From: Sphingobacteriaceae bacterium | GTDB taxonomy: Bacteria; Bacteroidota; Bacteroidia; UBA7662 | NCBI GenBank assembly: GCA_030682795.1 | Contig: JAUXNJ010000036.1 | Coordinates: 1 to 41,896, forward strand | Length of the DNA stretch: 41,896 nt | Direction: 5' to 3' | In this document: in pieces, positions 1 to 11,961 of the stretch | How positions within the stretch are numbered: the first letter of the stretch is position 1 | How the letters are laid out: the number at the start of each line of letters is the position of its first letter | Made by a program: the position numbers and the translations under genes | The notes under the pieces: generated by a model | Told to the model about the DNA's origin: nothing | Database searches by the model: none | The model's input: the letters and a program-made list of their open reading frames with translations, nothing else

Positions 1-462
1 CTTGAAATCGAAACACCATCCTTCAGCCATACGTACGCGGTCGCTGAACTTGTTGAAGCGAGTACCACTGAATCACCAGCACAGAAGTGGAGTGAGCCGC
101 TGGAGTCGATGGTGGCAACGGGTAGGGGATTGACAACCACCGAAACTACAGCTGATGAATCAACACAGCCGAAGGCGTTCGTTAAAACCAGCTGATAGTT
201 ACCTGCAGCCGAAACTGAAACGCTGGAATCGCTTGAAATCGAAACACCATCCTTCAGCCATACGTACGCGGTCGCTGAACTTGTTGAAGCGAGTACCACT
301 GAATCACCAGCACAGAAGTGGAGTGAGCCGCTGGAGTCGATGGTGGCAACGGGCAGGGGATTGACAACCACCGAAACTACTGCTGATGAATCAACACAGC
401 CGAAGGCGTTCGTTAAAACCAGCTGATAGTTACCTGCAGCCGAAACTGAAACGCTGGAATCT
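1..462. repeat. Near-perfect 231-bp tandem repeats inside the Ig-like gene
   Basis: Bases 1-231 and 232-462 are copies of one 231-bp unit (77 codons). They differ at only a few positions, for example gggtagggg versus gggcagggg and actacagctg versus actactgctg. A third, partly diverged unit follows at 463 to about 600. The period keeps the reading frame, so gain or loss of units would change protein length without breaking it. The array continues past the left edge, so the copy number is unknown. Confidence 0.93.
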
Positions 463-3152
463 GAAGAGAAGGTGAGTCCATCTTTCAACCATACATAACC
501 GGTCGCTGAGCTTGTTGAAGCGAGCACCACTGAATCACCAGCACAGAAGTGGAGTGGTCCGCTGGAGTCGATGGCTGCATTTGGAACCGGCTGTAAGATT
601 ATGAAAATTGCCGAAGACGTATCAGAACATCCAGCAGCATTGTAGGCGATGACCCGATAGCTACCGGCTGTTTGCACCAACAAAACCGCACTGTCGGCCC
701 CAGTAACCAGGGTGTCTTGATGCAACCAGGCATAACGGGTTCCTCCAGTAGCAGTTAAGATTCCTGTTTCTCCGGTACAAAGACTATCTGAGCTTGCGCT
801 CAAGTCCGCTATAGGTGTGCTGAACACGGTAATTTGTACCGACTGTGATGAATCCACGCAGCTATCACTGTTCATGACCACCACTTTGTAGGTGCCGTCG
901 ACTCGAACTACTAAAAAAGAATCTGTTTGTCCTGATAAAACCTGCCCATTGCGCAGCCAGGTATATTGGTAGCCACCCGCGGTAAATAAACGAGCGCTGT
1001 CTCCTACGCAAAAAGTAGTGTCACCAGCTATTCCTAACTGTTTATCGGGAAGTGGGAATACCGTTACTTCAATCGCATCCGCGGTGTCTTTACAACCAAA
1101 TTCATTGGTCACAACGGCATAATAGTCTCCTTCCTCCCATACTACATAAAATGAGTCATTGACCCCAGAAATTAAGGTATTATTTTTATACCATTGGTAG
1201 TTAACGCCACCACCTGTAATCAAGGTAACGCTGTCGTACCTACAAAATTCCACTGCGCTCAAGGGGGTTATAACGGGCCGCGGAAATACGTAGATTTCTG
1301 TGAAAGTAGTGTCGCTACTGCAGCCGTCAAGCTCTGTAATGAGGCGGTAGGTACCCCCGTTAACAAAATCAGCCTGAGTAATCACTGGATTTTGGTTGTT
1401 GCTGCTGAAACCGTTTGGACCAATCCAGTGATAGGCTACACCCGGAATGGTTGCAGCAAAAAGGCGTATGGTGCTTCCGTGACAATAATCAGGACCATCG
1501 TTGGTGGCCAGGGCTTCATTAGGTCGTGGCTTGATTACGATATTGATCGAATCGATGCGACTGATGCAGTTGTCAACCGTAGCAGTGACCGTGTACAGGC
1601 CCGTATCCGCAAAAGTTACTTGAGGAAAGTTAATTACCCGAGCGCTGCTATTGAAGCCATTCGGTCCGGTCCAGCTGTAAGTAGCCTTAAAAATGGAGTC
1701 GACTTGTAAAAAAACAGCTGAAGACTGGCAGGCAGGTGCTTCTACCGTGCTATTACTTGTGGCTTTGATATTAACTTGTGCAAAGCCAGAAAAATAGCCA
1801 TAACGGCAACCTGAAGAATTTCCGCCATTGATAATACCTAAATGGAAATTACCACTGGTATTAGTAAGGATGTAACCAGTAGAAAGGTTAAAGTCTGAGG
1901 TATCGTTGGCGCCTCTAAAAATTCGTGCATAGGACCATTCACCATTGGTGCCAGGTACGATGTTGAAATTTAGGTTAATGGCTACATTATTTAACGAAAA
2001 CGCATTTTTATGCACAGTTCGTGTTGTAACGGTAATACCAAATTGCTCTGCCGTAGACCTTCGAAATCCCACTAAAGAAGAGCCAGTACAGCTGATGGCT
2101 GGAATGACAGCCATGCCTGTTTCGCAGCCAAAACCGCTGATATGAATTACATACACAATTTTACTCGCCAAAAGGTGGGTAACTGGCGTATTGCTCCCCA
2201 TTCTACGTTCGTAAGTTTCGCCTGCATTTAAGGTAGCCACTGCTGTCGAACTGCCATCAATATAAATGTGCGTGTTGTTTTCTACAGCCATTACAATAAC
2301 CCGTTCGCTTCTATTAGCAGAAGTATCAACGTTTAAAAAGCCTCTTTGAACAATGAATTCTAGGCCGAGTGCAGCAATTGGAATGAGTTGATCACCTAAT
2401 AAATCCCGGCAGCTGCCCGAATAAATCTCGCCACCTCTTACCGAATCGTCAATGAGGGTAATGGCGATGGGTTTATTGGCCGACACAGTAGTACCTGTTA
2501 ATTTATCTCCTATACCTGTACCCGCCGCTCGGCATGAAAAGGTTTCGCCCTTATTGAGTATAACGGTGAAGGCTACGTTGGCAGCTCGACCACCTTCAAG
2601 GGCTTTGGTGGGCTTAATGGTGATGGTCGTATTATTTTCGGTAGCTACAATGTCAAAGGCATTCTTTCCATTGCCATTACTCATGAAGTTTTGGCCTGGA
2701 ATCATGAAGCTGGTGCCCAAAGCGGTTTTTCCTTTAAGGGAAAAGATATCTGGGTTGTTTGTAGCGTTAACTTCGTAATAGGCGGTAATGGGTGCCGTAG
2801 AAGAGATGAGCAACCCTTTTTGTGCTACCACATTGGGGGTAAGATTCTCGAGTTCGTCAATAAAGGTGCTTAAGTTGATACTCGATACACCGTTGGCAGC
2901 AACCTGCACTTGAATGGGGGTGAAGCTGGGTGTAGCTGGTTGGCTAATGGTGACTTGTGCCGCAAGTCCTTGAGAAGTGAATCTTAAAAATATTGGTCTG
3001 TCGGCGTGACTGCTGGCAACCTCTGGCACTGCAAACCAAAAGGTGGTATCGGTTTGTGCGGAGACTTGATGGGTGCAAAAAGACAAAAACCAAAACAACC
3101 CTGTCAGCAGAGGGGTGATGTGGTGGCGTCTGAATACAACTTTTTTTCTCAT
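1..3152 (-). CDS. Giant secreted Ig-like repeat protein with IgGFc-binding-like N-terminus (partial, C-terminus off window)
   Basis: The frame is open from an ATG at 3152 to the left edge (1050 codons), with an in-frame TGA upstream of the ATG. Residues 1-34 form a signal peptide (basic start, hydrophobic core, VSAQ-T cleavage). The next ~400 residues resemble the IgGFc-binding N-terminal domain family (FIVQRGFLNVDTSANRSERV followed by AVENNTHIYIDG and AGETYERRMGS). From about residue 450 onward there are ~75-80-residue Ig/PKD-like units, each with a paired cysteine pattern (FCxGDSxxL ... GCxDSS). The last visible units are nearly identical 77-residue repeats. Such proteins normally end in a type IX secretion C-terminal domain; here that end lies outside the window, so the sorting route is inferred. 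Likely role: surface adhesion. Transcribed divergently from groES. Confidence 0.85.
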   Translation of the reverse strand, partial: MRKKVVFRRHHITPLLTGLFWFLSFCTHQVSAQTDTTFWFAVPEVASSHADRPIFLRFTSQGLAAQVTISQPATPSFTPIQVQVAANGVSSINLSTFIDELENLTPNVVAQKGLLISSTAPITAYYEVNATNNPDIFSLKGKTALGTSFMIPGQNFMSNGNGKNAFDIVATENNTTITIKPTKALEGGRAANVAFTVILNKGETFSCRAAGTGIGDKLTGTTVSANKPIAITLIDDSVRGGEIYSGSCRDLLGDQLIPIAALGLEFIVQRGFLNVDTSANRSERVIVMAVENNTHIYIDGSSTAVATLNAGETYERRMGSNTPVTHLLASKIVYVIHISGFGCETGMAVIPAISCTGSSLVGFRRSTAEQFGITVTTRTVHKNAFSLNNVAINLNFNIVPGTNGEWSYARIFRGANDTSDFNLSTGYILTNTSGNFHLGIINGGNSSGCRYGYFSGFAQVNIKATSNSTVEAPACQSSAVFLQVDSIFKATYSWTGPNGFNSSARVINFPQVTFADTGLYTVTATVDNCISRIDSINIVIKPRPNEALATNDGPDYCHGSTIRLFAATIPGVAYHWIGPNGFSSNNQNPVITQADFVNGGTYRLITELDGCSSDTTFTEIYVFPRPVITPLSAVEFCRYDSVTLITGGGVNYQWYKNNTLISGVNDSFYVVWEEGDYYAVVTNEFGCKDTADAIEVTVFPLPDKQLGIAGDTTFCVGDSARLFTAGGYQYTWLRNGQVLSGQTDSFLVVRVDGTYKVVVMNSDSCVDSSQSVQITVFSTPIADLSASSDSLCTGETGILTATGGTRYAWLHQDTLVTGADSAVLLVQTAGSYRVIAYNAAGCSDTSSAIFIILQPVPNAAIDSSGPLHFCAGDSVVLASTSSATGYVWLKDGLTFSSDSSVSVSAAGNYQLVLTNAFGCVDSSAVVSVVVNPLPVATIDSSGSLHFCAGDSVVLASTSSATAYVWLKDGVSISSDSSVSVSAAGNYQLVLTNAFGCVDSSAVVSVVVNPLPVATIDSSGSLHFCAGDSVVLASTSSATAYVWLKDGVSIS

Positions 3153-3410
3153 TTTACCCAAATAGCTACGCGTTGGTTGCGATTTTGGATTTAGAAAAGT
3201 TATTCAGACCATGGCATTCCAATAGCTGGAATTGAGCGCAATATAAAAACTATGCCATTATTAAAATGTGTAGAAAAAATTAAATTTTCCACAAGAAAGC
3301 AGTGTGTTTGTTGCTTTGAAAGTTTTTGATTGTTTTTCTAAAAACTGTGGTAATTGGGTATGTTTTTGCGGACCGGTAGTTCCGTTTTTTTTGCCGACAG
3401 CCGATCATTT
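3153..3410. other. Divergent intergenic region between the Ig-like gene and groES
   Basis: AT-rich spacer holding the 5' region of the leftward Ig-like gene. Short frames here have no coding character or recognisable product. No clear TAnnTTTG element with a matching TTTG was found for the leftward gene. Confidence 0.5.
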
Positions 3411-3510
3411 TGGCAGTTTTGCCTGCCAGTTTTGTCAGGTTGTTCCTTTGCTTTCGTCAAAGCTGTCAGCCATTCTTGCCATTTTATGAATTGGCACAAT
3501 AGCTGTCAAG
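3411..3510 (+). promoter_or_regulatory. groES upstream region: palindrome cluster and sigma-54-like element
   Basis: A perfect inverted repeat TGGCAG-N6-CTGCCA lies at 3411-3428. It is overlapped by a second dyad, CCTG-N10-CAGG, at 3422-3439, and a related GCTGTCAGCC follows. At 3491-3506, TTGGCAC-N5-CTGT resembles a sigma-54 -24/-12 promoter (GG and G at the right spacing, but GT where GC is expected). A start site about 12 bp downstream would leave a ~30-nt leader before the groES ATG at 3548. No CIRCE element and no TAnnTTTG box is seen. The promoter class is an inference. Confidence 0.4.
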
Positions 3511-3547
3511 TGAACAGCATCCAATTAAAACACAAATTCAAAACAAT

Positions 3548-5487
<1,940 letters not shown>

Positions 5488-5513
5488 ACTAAGTTTCTTT
5501 AAGTAATTTTTAA

Positions 5514-5549
5514 GCCTCGGGTGTTTCATCCGGGGCTTTTTGTTTTTTA
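5514..5549 (+). terminator. Rho-independent terminator of groES-groEL
   Basis: GCCTCGG (5514-5520) pairs with CCGGGGC (5530-5536), with one G-T wobble, around a 9-nt loop, and is followed by TTTTTGTTTTTT. It is placed directly after the groEL stop. Confidence 0.8.
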
Positions 5550-5726
5550 ATTGGGCTGGCTGCAGCGTTACTTTTGGTGATAGCGAGGTCATTACCAATA
5601 GCAACAAACAGACTTGACCACAGGCGCTGCGCGGCAGCTTGTAGCACCGTTTTATTCAGTGCTTCAGTCTTGCCTTATTTAGATTTAATTTAAACAGCGA
5701 TTTTGCATGCTTTCCTGCCAAACAAA
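5550..5726. other. Intergenic spacer groEL-sdhC
   Basis: No coding frame with family resemblance. A short imperfect dyad (TGGTgAT ... ATtACCA, about 5574-5597) is the only structure seen. The sdhC promoter follows. Confidence 0.4.
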
Positions 5727-5758
5727 CTTGTGAACTGCGCTGCCTACGCTTATTTTTG
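5727..5758 (+). promoter_or_regulatory. Bacteroidota-type promoter of sdhCAB
   Basis: CTTG at 5727-5730, 20 bp, then TATTTTTG at 5751-5758, against the consensus TTTG-N19-TAnnTTTG. The predicted transcript start is about 25 nt before the sdhC ATG at 5788. Confidence 0.6.
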
Positions 5759-5787
5759 CGTAGTTCTAAAATATTACTATTCTTCAG

Positions 5788-6489
5788 ATGAATAAGTTTA
5801 CTACACTTTTACGCTCTTCTTTGGGGCGTAAATTGATGATGGCACTGACCGGACTCTTCCTGATTTTATTCTTGGTAATCCACCTCATTGGCAACCTACA
5901 GCTGTTGGCAGGGGATGGAGGAGAGGCTTTTAATCGCTATTCGTACTTCATGGCGAATAACGGATTGATCCAATTGGTATCAAAGCTCAACTTTACCTTC
6001 ATTGTGTTGCATGTGATCTATAGCATTTGGCTGGCACGTACAAATGCTGCGGCGCGGCCAATTCCCTATGGCGGTAAAGCCAAAAGTGTACAAGCCACTT
6101 GGAATTCACGGAATATGGGTATCCTCGGAACCCTTATTTTACTCTTCCTGATCGTTCATCTCAAGAGTTTTTGGTTCGAATTTAAGTTTGGAACGGGCTT
6201 GCCGATGATCGAAGCAGGCACCTACGATGGTTTGAATTTTGCCATCTTGGATGCCTATACCGTAGTGGCTACCGCCTACAGCACCTTGCCGTATATGCTC
6301 ATTTATGTGGTGGGTATGTTGGTTTTATCATTTCATCTGTACCATGGGTTTCAAAGTGCTTTCCAAACTTTGGGACTAGGTTTTAGCAGTTACAAAAAAC
6401 TCATTGAAGTCATTGGTGTTGTTTATGCTATCATCGTCCCCTTGCTCTTTGCAATCATTCCGGTAGCGATGTATCTTCAACAAGCTTAA
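5788..6489 (+). CDS. sdhC: Succinate dehydrogenase/fumarate reductase cytochrome b subunit
   Basis: 233 residues with five hydrophobic segments (about 17-37, 65-87, 109-127, 150-185 and 205-230), matching the single-polypeptide, dihaem type-B membrane anchor of Bacteroidota SQR. Histidines inside membrane segments (VIHLIGN, VLHVIYS, IVHLKSF, SFHLYHGF) are the expected haem ligands. It anchors SdhAB to the inner membrane and passes electrons to menaquinone. First gene of sdhCAB, 12 bp upstream of sdhA. Confidence 0.93.
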   Translation: MNKFTTLLRSSLGRKLMMALTGLFLILFLVIHLIGNLQLLAGDGGEAFNRYSYFMANNGLIQLVSKLNFTFIVLHVIYSIWLARTNAAARPIPYGGKAKSVQATWNSRNMGILGTLILLFLIVHLKSFWFEFKFGTGLPMIEAGTYDGLNFAILDAYTVVATAYSTLPYMLIYVVGMLVLSFHLYHGFQSAFQTLGLGFSSYKKLIEVIGVVYAIIVPLLFAIIPVAMYLQQA

Positions 6490-6501
6490 AATATACAAGG
6501 C

Positions 6502-8439
6502 ATGAAGCTCGACTCTAAAATACCCGCTGGTCCTATTACCGACAAATGGACTAAGTTTAAATCAACGGTAAGACTGGTTAGTCCAGCCAACAAACGCAAA
6601 CTCGACATTATCGTAGTGGGAACTGGCCTTGCTGGTGCCTCTGCGGCTGCCTCCCTGGCCGAATTGGGTTATAAGGTCAAGGCGTTTTGTTTTCAAGACA
6701 GTCCCCGCCGTGCCCACTCCATTGCGGCCCAAGGGGGTATCAATGCAGCCAAAAATTATCAAAACGATGGCGATAGTACTTATCGCTTGTTTTACGATAC
6801 CGTGAAGGGCGGCGACTACCGTGCCCGCGAAGCCAACGTATATCGTTTGGCAGAAGTGAGTGCCAGCATCATCGATCAGTGTGTGGCGCAAGGTGTACCT
6901 TTTGCCCGCGATTATGGTGGCTTGCTCGACAACCGTTCTTTCGGGGGTACCCAGGTATCGCGTACGTTTTATGCCCGTGGTCAAACCGGACAGCAGCTTT
7001 TGCTCGGCGCTTATTCAGCCCTCAACCGTCAAATCGAAAAAGGACAAGTAGAAATGCTGTCTCGGCACGAAATGGTTGAAGTGGTGATGATTGACGGAAA
7101 AGCAAGAGGAATCATTGCCCGTAACTTAATTACCGGTGAATTAGAGCGGCACAGTGCACACGCTGTGGTCATTGCAAGCGGTGGATACGGCAATGTATTT
7201 TATTTGAGCACCAACGCCATGGGTTCCAACGTTACTGCTGCTTGGAAAGCGCACAAGCAAGGTGCTTACTTCGGTAACCCATGCTTTACGCAAATTCACC
7301 CAACCTGCTTGCCGCAGTCGGGCGAGTACCAGTCTAAACTCACCCTCATGTCGGAGTCGTTGCGTAACGACGGCCGTGTGTGGGTACCCAAGCACAAAGC
7401 CGATGCTGAAGCCATCCAGCAAGGCAAAAAAGTAGCGTCAGATTTACCTGAGGAGGCACGCGATTATTTCCTCGAGCGCAAGTATCCAGCCTTTGGTAAC
7501 CTCGTGCCGCGCGATGTGGCTTCACGTGCTTCTAAGGATGTGTGTGACGAGGGGCGCGGCGTTGCACCCACAGGACTAGCTGTTTTCCTTGATTTTCGTG
7601 ATTCCATCAACCGCCTTGGACAAGATGTAATTAGTGCACGTTATGGAAACCTTTTCGAAATGTACGAGAAGATTACCGGCGACAATCCTTACAAAACCCC
7701 CATGAAAATTTATCCTGCGGTGCATTATACCATGGGCGGATTGTGGGTTGATTATAACCTCATGACCACTGTACCTGGCTTGTATGCCATTGGAGAAGCC
7801 AATTTTTCGGAGCATGGTGCAAATCGCTTAGGCGCTTCTGCCCTCATGCAAGGTTTGGCTGACGGTTATTTCGTATTGCCATACACCATTGGTGATTATT
7901 TGGCCGATGAAATTGCTACAGGTAAAATCGACACCAACCAAGAGGCTTTTGTAGCTGCCGAAAAAGCTGTAGCCGATCGCTACAAGCAATTTATGAGCAT
8001 TGGCGGCAAGCAGTCTCCAGAGAGTTTCCACCGTCGTTTAGGCAAAATCATGTGGGAATATTGCGGCATGGCTAGGAGCGAAGAGGGCTTAACCAAAGCC
8101 ATCGGTCTTATTCAAGATTTGCGCAAAGAGTTTTGGAGCGACCTGCGCCTGTCGGGCAGCATCGACGAGTTCAATCCAGAGCTCGACAAAGCGATGCGCG
8201 TGGCCGACTTCATAGAATTGGGAGAGCTCATGGTTCGTGATGCGCTCAATCGCAATGAATCGTGTGGTGGTCACTTCAGGCTCGAAAGTCAAACCGAAGA
8301 AGGTGAAGCCAAGCGCGATGATGAGAACTACGCCTATGTATCAGCATGGGAATATAAGGGAGAAAATGCAGAGCCAGTTTTGCACAAAGAAAACCTAGAA
8401 TTTGAAGTTGTTAAACTCACACAAAGGAGCTACAAATAA
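6502..8439 (+). CDS. sdhA: Succinate dehydrogenase flavoprotein subunit
   Basis: 645 residues. The FAD dinucleotide fold [20 protein letters not shown] spans about 38-57. His72 in [13 protein letters not shown] is the expected covalent FAD attachment site. IHPTCLP, the substrate-binding VPRDVASR and the capping [20 protein letters not shown] are present. It oxidises succinate to fumarate (TCA cycle/respiration) at the cytoplasmic face of the membrane. Length and internal features fit the longer type-B SdhA/FrdA group. The stop overlaps the sdhB start by one base (TAATG), suggesting translational coupling. Direction of catalysis cannot be read from sequence. Confidence 0.97.
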   Translation: MKLDSKIPAGPITDKWTKFKSTVRLVSPANKRKLDIIVVGTGLAGASAAASLAELGYKVKAFCFQDSPRRAHSIAAQGGINAAKNYQNDGDSTYRLFYDTVKGGDYRAREANVYRLAEVSASIIDQCVAQGVPFARDYGGLLDNRSFGGTQVSRTFYARGQTGQQLLLGAYSALNRQIEKGQVEMLSRHEMVEVVMIDGKARGIIARNLITGELERHSAHAVVIASGGYGNVFYLSTNAMGSNVTAAWKAHKQGAYFGNPCFTQIHPTCLPQSGEYQSKLTLMSESLRNDGRVWVPKHKADAEAIQQGKKVASDLPEEARDYFLERKYPAFGNLVPRDVASRASKDVCDEGRGVAPTGLAVFLDFRDSINRLGQDVISARYGNLFEMYEKITGDNPYKTPMKIYPAVHYTMGGLWVDYNLMTTVPGLYAIGEANFSEHGANRLGASALMQGLADGYFVLPYTIGDYLADEIATGKIDTNQEAFVAAEKAVADRYKQFMSIGGKQSPESFHRRLGKIMWEYCGMARSEEGLTKAIGLIQDLRKEFWSDLRLSGSIDEFNPELDKAMRVADFIELGELMVRDALNRNESCGGHFRLESQTEEGEAKRDDENYAYVSAWEYKGENAEPVLHKENLEFEVVKLTQRSYK

Positions 8440-9203
8440 TGAGTAAAGAGTCGTTAAATCTCACGCTGAAAGTTTGGCGTCAGAAAGGCAGCAAGGATAA
8501 AGGTAAGTTCGAAACTTACAAGCTGAAGGAGGTATCTACCCACGCCTCTTTCTTAGAAATGATGGATGTGCTCAATGAGCAATTGATTACCGATAACAAA
8601 GAGCCGGTGGCCTTCGACCACGACTGTCGCGAAGGCATTTGTGGTATGTGCAGTATGTACATCAACGGTCGCGCCCACGGTCCACAACGCGGCACCACCA
8701 CTTGTCAGTTGCACATGCGCCATTTCGAAGATGGCGAAACCATCACCATTGAGCCTTGGAGAGCCAAGCCTTTTCCGGTATTGAAAGATTTAGTGGTTGA
8801 TCGTTCAGCTTTTGATGAGATTCAGCGGGCTGGCGGTTATGTTTCCATAAATACAGGAAATGCACCAGACGGTAATGCCGTTCCCATTGCTAAAAAAGAT
8901 GCTGACGAAGCCTTCAACGCGGCAGCTTGTATTGGTTGTGGAGCTTGTGTAGCGGCTTGTAAAAATGCTTCGGCCATGTTGTTTGTATCGGCCAAGGTAT
9001 CGCAGTTTGCCTTGTTGCCGCAAGGACAGCCAGAGCGTAAGGAGCGTGTAGGTAAAATGGTAGCCAAAATGGATGAATTAGGCTTTGGAAACTGTACCAA
9101 TACGGGTGCATGTGAAGCCGAATGTCCGAAAGGCATCAGCATCAGCAACATCGCCCGCATGAACCGCGAATACCTCGGTGCCATGCTAGGTCCAGGCAAC
9201 TAA
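8439..9203 (+). CDS. sdhB: Succinate dehydrogenase iron-sulfur subunit
   Basis: 254 residues with all cluster ligands visible: [2Fe-2S] Cys63, Cys68, Cys71 and Cys89 (CREGICGMC ... TTCQ), then [11 protein letters not shown] (Cys164/167/170/174) and [11 protein letters not shown] (Cys219/225/229) for the [4Fe-4S] and [3Fe-4S]-type centres. It carries electrons from SdhA FAD to the SdhC haems. Last gene of sdhCAB; a strong terminator follows within 20 bp. Confidence 0.97.
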   Translation: MSKESLNLTLKVWRQKGSKDKGKFETYKLKEVSTHASFLEMMDVLNEQLITDNKEPVAFDHDCREGICGMCSMYINGRAHGPQRGTTTCQLHMRHFEDGETITIEPWRAKPFPVLKDLVVDRSAFDEIQRAGGYVSINTGNAPDGNAVPIAKKDADEAFNAAACIGCGACVAACKNASAMLFVSAKVSQFALLPQGQPERKERVGKMVAKMDELGFGNCTNTGACEAECPKGISISNIARMNREYLGAMLGPGN

Positions 9204-9222
9204 ACGTCATATTTTTGTTAAG

Positions 9223-9254
9223 AAATCCAGTAACGTTTGTTGCTGGATTTTTTT
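9223..9254 (+). terminator. Terminator of sdhCAB
   Basis: AAATCCAGTAAC / GTTGCTGGATTT form a 12-bp stem with a single wobble and a GTTT loop, followed by a T-run that merges with the 3' arm. Confidence 0.9.
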
Positions 9255-9312
9255 ATGCTTAAATTTCACCTTAACATGCAACAAAACAGGACGTTTTTGC
9301 ATTGTATGATGT

Positions 9313-11952
9313 ATGGGTAAAAGTTTACTAAAATGTATGTTGTTTCTGCTCTCGGTGCTCCTCTTGGGGCCTGTGGCGGTTCAGGCTACCCATAACCGGG
9401 GAGGTGAAATTACTTTTAGGCATCTCAACAACTTAACCTACGAAATCAGGGTGGTAACCTATACCAAAGACCGGGATGCTGCAGACCGAGAATTTCTGCC
9501 AGTATCGTTTAATTATGGCAACCCTGTGAAGATGGATACGATACAGCGATCTTCCCGGGTGTTTGTAGGTAACGATATCGTCCGCAACATCTACCTAACC
9601 ACCCATACCTTTCCAGGGGCAGGCACTTACACCATATCGGTTACCGATCCCAACCGCATAGGCGGGATCAACAACATTCCCAGTTCTATTAACTTGCCGT
9701 TTCACATTGAAACACAGCTCGTTATCAATCCCTTTTTGGGCGTTAATAGCTCTCCAGTTCTCAATTTCCCACCTATCGACAACGGCTGTGTTAGACGGCT
9801 TTTTGTACATAATCCTGGTGCTGTGGATCCTGATGGTGATTCTCTTTCGTTTGAACTTACCCCTTGTAGAGGTGCTGGCGGTTTACCAATAGCAACCTTT
9901 TACTACCCAAATCTGCCACCTATACTCACCATTAATAGTAGAACAGGCGATTTTACATGGAATACGCCAGATACAGCAGGCACTTATAACTTTGCCATCA
10001 TTATACGAGAATGGCGCAATGGTGTACAAATCGGCAACATTATTCGCGATTTTCAGGTAACGATTACGGTTTGTATCAATCGTCCACCAGTGATTGTTGT
10101 TCCCAACGATACCTGTATCATCGCAGGAACTTTGCTTACAGCTGTGATTACCGCTTCCGATAGCGACGGAAATATTGTAAGTCTCACCGGTGTGGGAGCC
10201 CCACTTCCTCCAGCAAGAGGCATTCTTAGCACGAATCCCGCCACCTTCAACGATGCCACAGCTCAAACGGTGGTAGGGTCGGCCTTTAGTTGGCAAACCG
10301 ATTGCAGTCACATTCGACGGGATCCTTATCAGATGATTTTCAGGGCAGAAGATAACGGCAATCCACGCCTCACTGCCTACAAAGTATGGAACATTCGCAT
10401 CATCCCGCCGCCTGTTGAAAATATACAGGCCAATTCAAGCGGTGGAAAAATCACCGTTACCTTTGATCCCCATACGTGTAATGAAGCACTTGGGTACAAG
10501 ATTTATCGCAAGCAGGGTACAGGTCCCTTTACACCCGGTATCTGTGAAACCGGCGTTCCCGCCAGCACAGGTTATGTGCTCATCGATACCTTGATGGGTA
10601 GAAATCGCACTACTTATGTAGATGATAATAACGGCTTGGGCTTGCCAGCAGGGGAAGAGTTTTGCTACCGGGTTACCGCCTTTTTCAGTCAAGCACGTTT
10701 TAACCCACTTGGTGGCACAGAAAGTCTTACCTCAGACGAGGTTTGTGAAGTGGTTCTGCGTGATTTACCCTTGCTAACCCAAGTGAGCGTGGTGGCAACC
10801 GGTCGAAACAACGGCAGCATCGGCTTAAAATGGACGGGCCCCGTTGAACTCGATACCCTACAGTTTCCGGCCCCATATCGCTATCGTTTTTATCGCAGTG
10901 AAGGTTTGCAAATGTCAGCCAATCGTACACCTATTGCCACCCGCACTTACAACAGTTTTGCAGCAGTGCTTCAGGACAGTTTGTTTACCGATCAGAACCT
11001 CAATACAGCCGAAAAGCAATACGTTTATCAAATCGATTTTGATGCCTTGGGCAATACCGAAGTAGGTAAGGCAACGGCTTCATCTTCGGTCTTTTTAAAT
11101 ATCCGCAGCTTTGATAGTCAATTGTTGTTACAGTGGGAAGCCAATACCAATTGGCTGAATGATTCGGTGCATATTTACAAAGAAAATCTTGCTGGAGCTT
11201 TTCAATACTTGGCTACTACCACAGCCACGAGCTATTTAGATACAGCCCTGATTAACGGCGTGATGTACTGTTACTACCTGACTACTTTTGGTGGTTTTGA
11301 AAGCCCGTTTTTGCCAGATTCCTTGCTTAATGATTCGCAGATTGCCTGTAAAATGCCCACCGATACCATTCCGCCTTGTCCCCCAGACATAGGCGTAGTT
11401 CCCGATTGTGATCGTTTTATGAATACGGTAAGCTGGACCCAGGAGTCTTTGTGTGCCGAAGACCTCTTGCGCTGGCGCATTTATTACAGACAGAATTTAT
11501 TGTCACCCTATGTCTTAATTGATTCAGTTGCCGCTAATCGTCCCTTGCGTTTTGAGCACTTAAATCTGCAAAATTCATTAGCGGGTTGTTACAAGCTAAG
11601 CGCAGTAGATAGCAGCTTGAACGAGAGTATTTATAGCAACGAAATTTGCGTTGACAACTGTAATTTATACGAGCTCCCTAACATCTTTACACCAAACGGG
11701 GATGGCTTTAACGATTTCTTTGGTCCACTACCTGGCTGGCGTTTTGTAGATCGTATCGATTTAATTATCCTCAATCGTTGGGGGCAAGAGGTTTTCCGGA
11801 CCACCGATCCTGAAATTCGTTGGAATGGCAAAAACCAGCTTGGCGATGATTTAGAAGCAGCCACCTATTACTACCGCATTAAAATAAACTTCAGAACCTT
11901 GGAAGGCATTACGCAAGTCGATCGGACGGGTGTTGTGGCCATCAAGCGTTAA
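9313..11952 (+). CDS. Secreted surface protein with type IX secretion (gliding motility) C-terminal domain
   Basis: 879 residues. Signal peptide at 1-25 (LLFLLSVLLLGPVAVQA-like core). The N-terminal domain starts THNRGGEITFRHLNN, seen in many Bacteroidota gliding-associated surface proteins. A cadherin/PKD-like stretch (DPDGDSLSFELTPC, TGDFTWNTPDTAGTY) follows near 165-250, then fibronectin-III-like segments (~370-770). Residues 785-879 are the T9SS type-B sorting domain (LPNIFTPNGDGFNDFFGP ... LNRWGQEVF ... IRWNGK). Expected to be exported by Sec, then across the outer membrane by T9SS and attached at the surface. Only 9 bp separate it from ribE, so the two are probably co-transcribed. The ligand is unknown. 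Confidence 0.88.
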   Translation: MGKSLLKCMLFLLSVLLLGPVAVQATHNRGGEITFRHLNNLTYEIRVVTYTKDRDAADREFLPVSFNYGNPVKMDTIQRSSRVFVGNDIVRNIYLTTHTFPGAGTYTISVTDPNRIGGINNIPSSINLPFHIETQLVINPFLGVNSSPVLNFPPIDNGCVRRLFVHNPGAVDPDGDSLSFELTPCRGAGGLPIATFYYPNLPPILTINSRTGDFTWNTPDTAGTYNFAIIIREWRNGVQIGNIIRDFQVTITVCINRPPVIVVPNDTCIIAGTLLTAVITASDSDGNIVSLTGVGAPLPPARGILSTNPATFNDATAQTVVGSAFSWQTDCSHIRRDPYQMIFRAEDNGNPRLTAYKVWNIRIIPPPVENIQANSSGGKITVTFDPHTCNEALGYKIYRKQGTGPFTPGICETGVPASTGYVLIDTLMGRNRTTYVDDNNGLGLPAGEEFCYRVTAFFSQARFNPLGGTESLTSDEVCEVVLRDLPLLTQVSVVATGRNNGSIGLKWTGPVELDTLQFPAPYRYRFYRSEGLQMSANRTPIATRTYNSFAAVLQDSLFTDQNLNTAEKQYVYQIDFDALGNTEVGKATASSSVFLNIRSFDSQLLLQWEANTNWLNDSVHIYKENLAGAFQYLATTTATSYLDTALINGVMYCYYLTTFGGFESPFLPDSLLNDSQIACKMPTDTIPPCPPDIGVVPDCDRFMNTVSWTQESLCAEDLLRWRIYYRQNLLSPYVLIDSVAANRPLRFEHLNLQNSLAGCYKLSAVDSSLNESIYSNEICVDNCNLYELPNIFTPNGDGFNDFFGPLPGWRFVDRIDLIILNRWGQEVFRTTDPEIRWNGKNQLGDDLEAATYYYRIKINFRTLEGITQVDRTGVVAIKR

Positions 11953-11961
11953 AATCTACCT

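Noticed and set aside
1-462. CRISPR array
   Set aside because: The repeat is 231 bp, coding and contiguous, without short repeats separated by unique spacers.
1194-1709. 171-residue plus-strand open frame
   Set aside because: It is antisense to the long, signal-peptide-bearing Ig-like gene, has no family resemblance and reflects that gene's codon pattern.
9210-9217. TATTTTTG as promoter of the 9313 gene
   Set aside because: It lies before the sdh terminator and has no -33 partner, so a transcript starting here would meet the terminator first.
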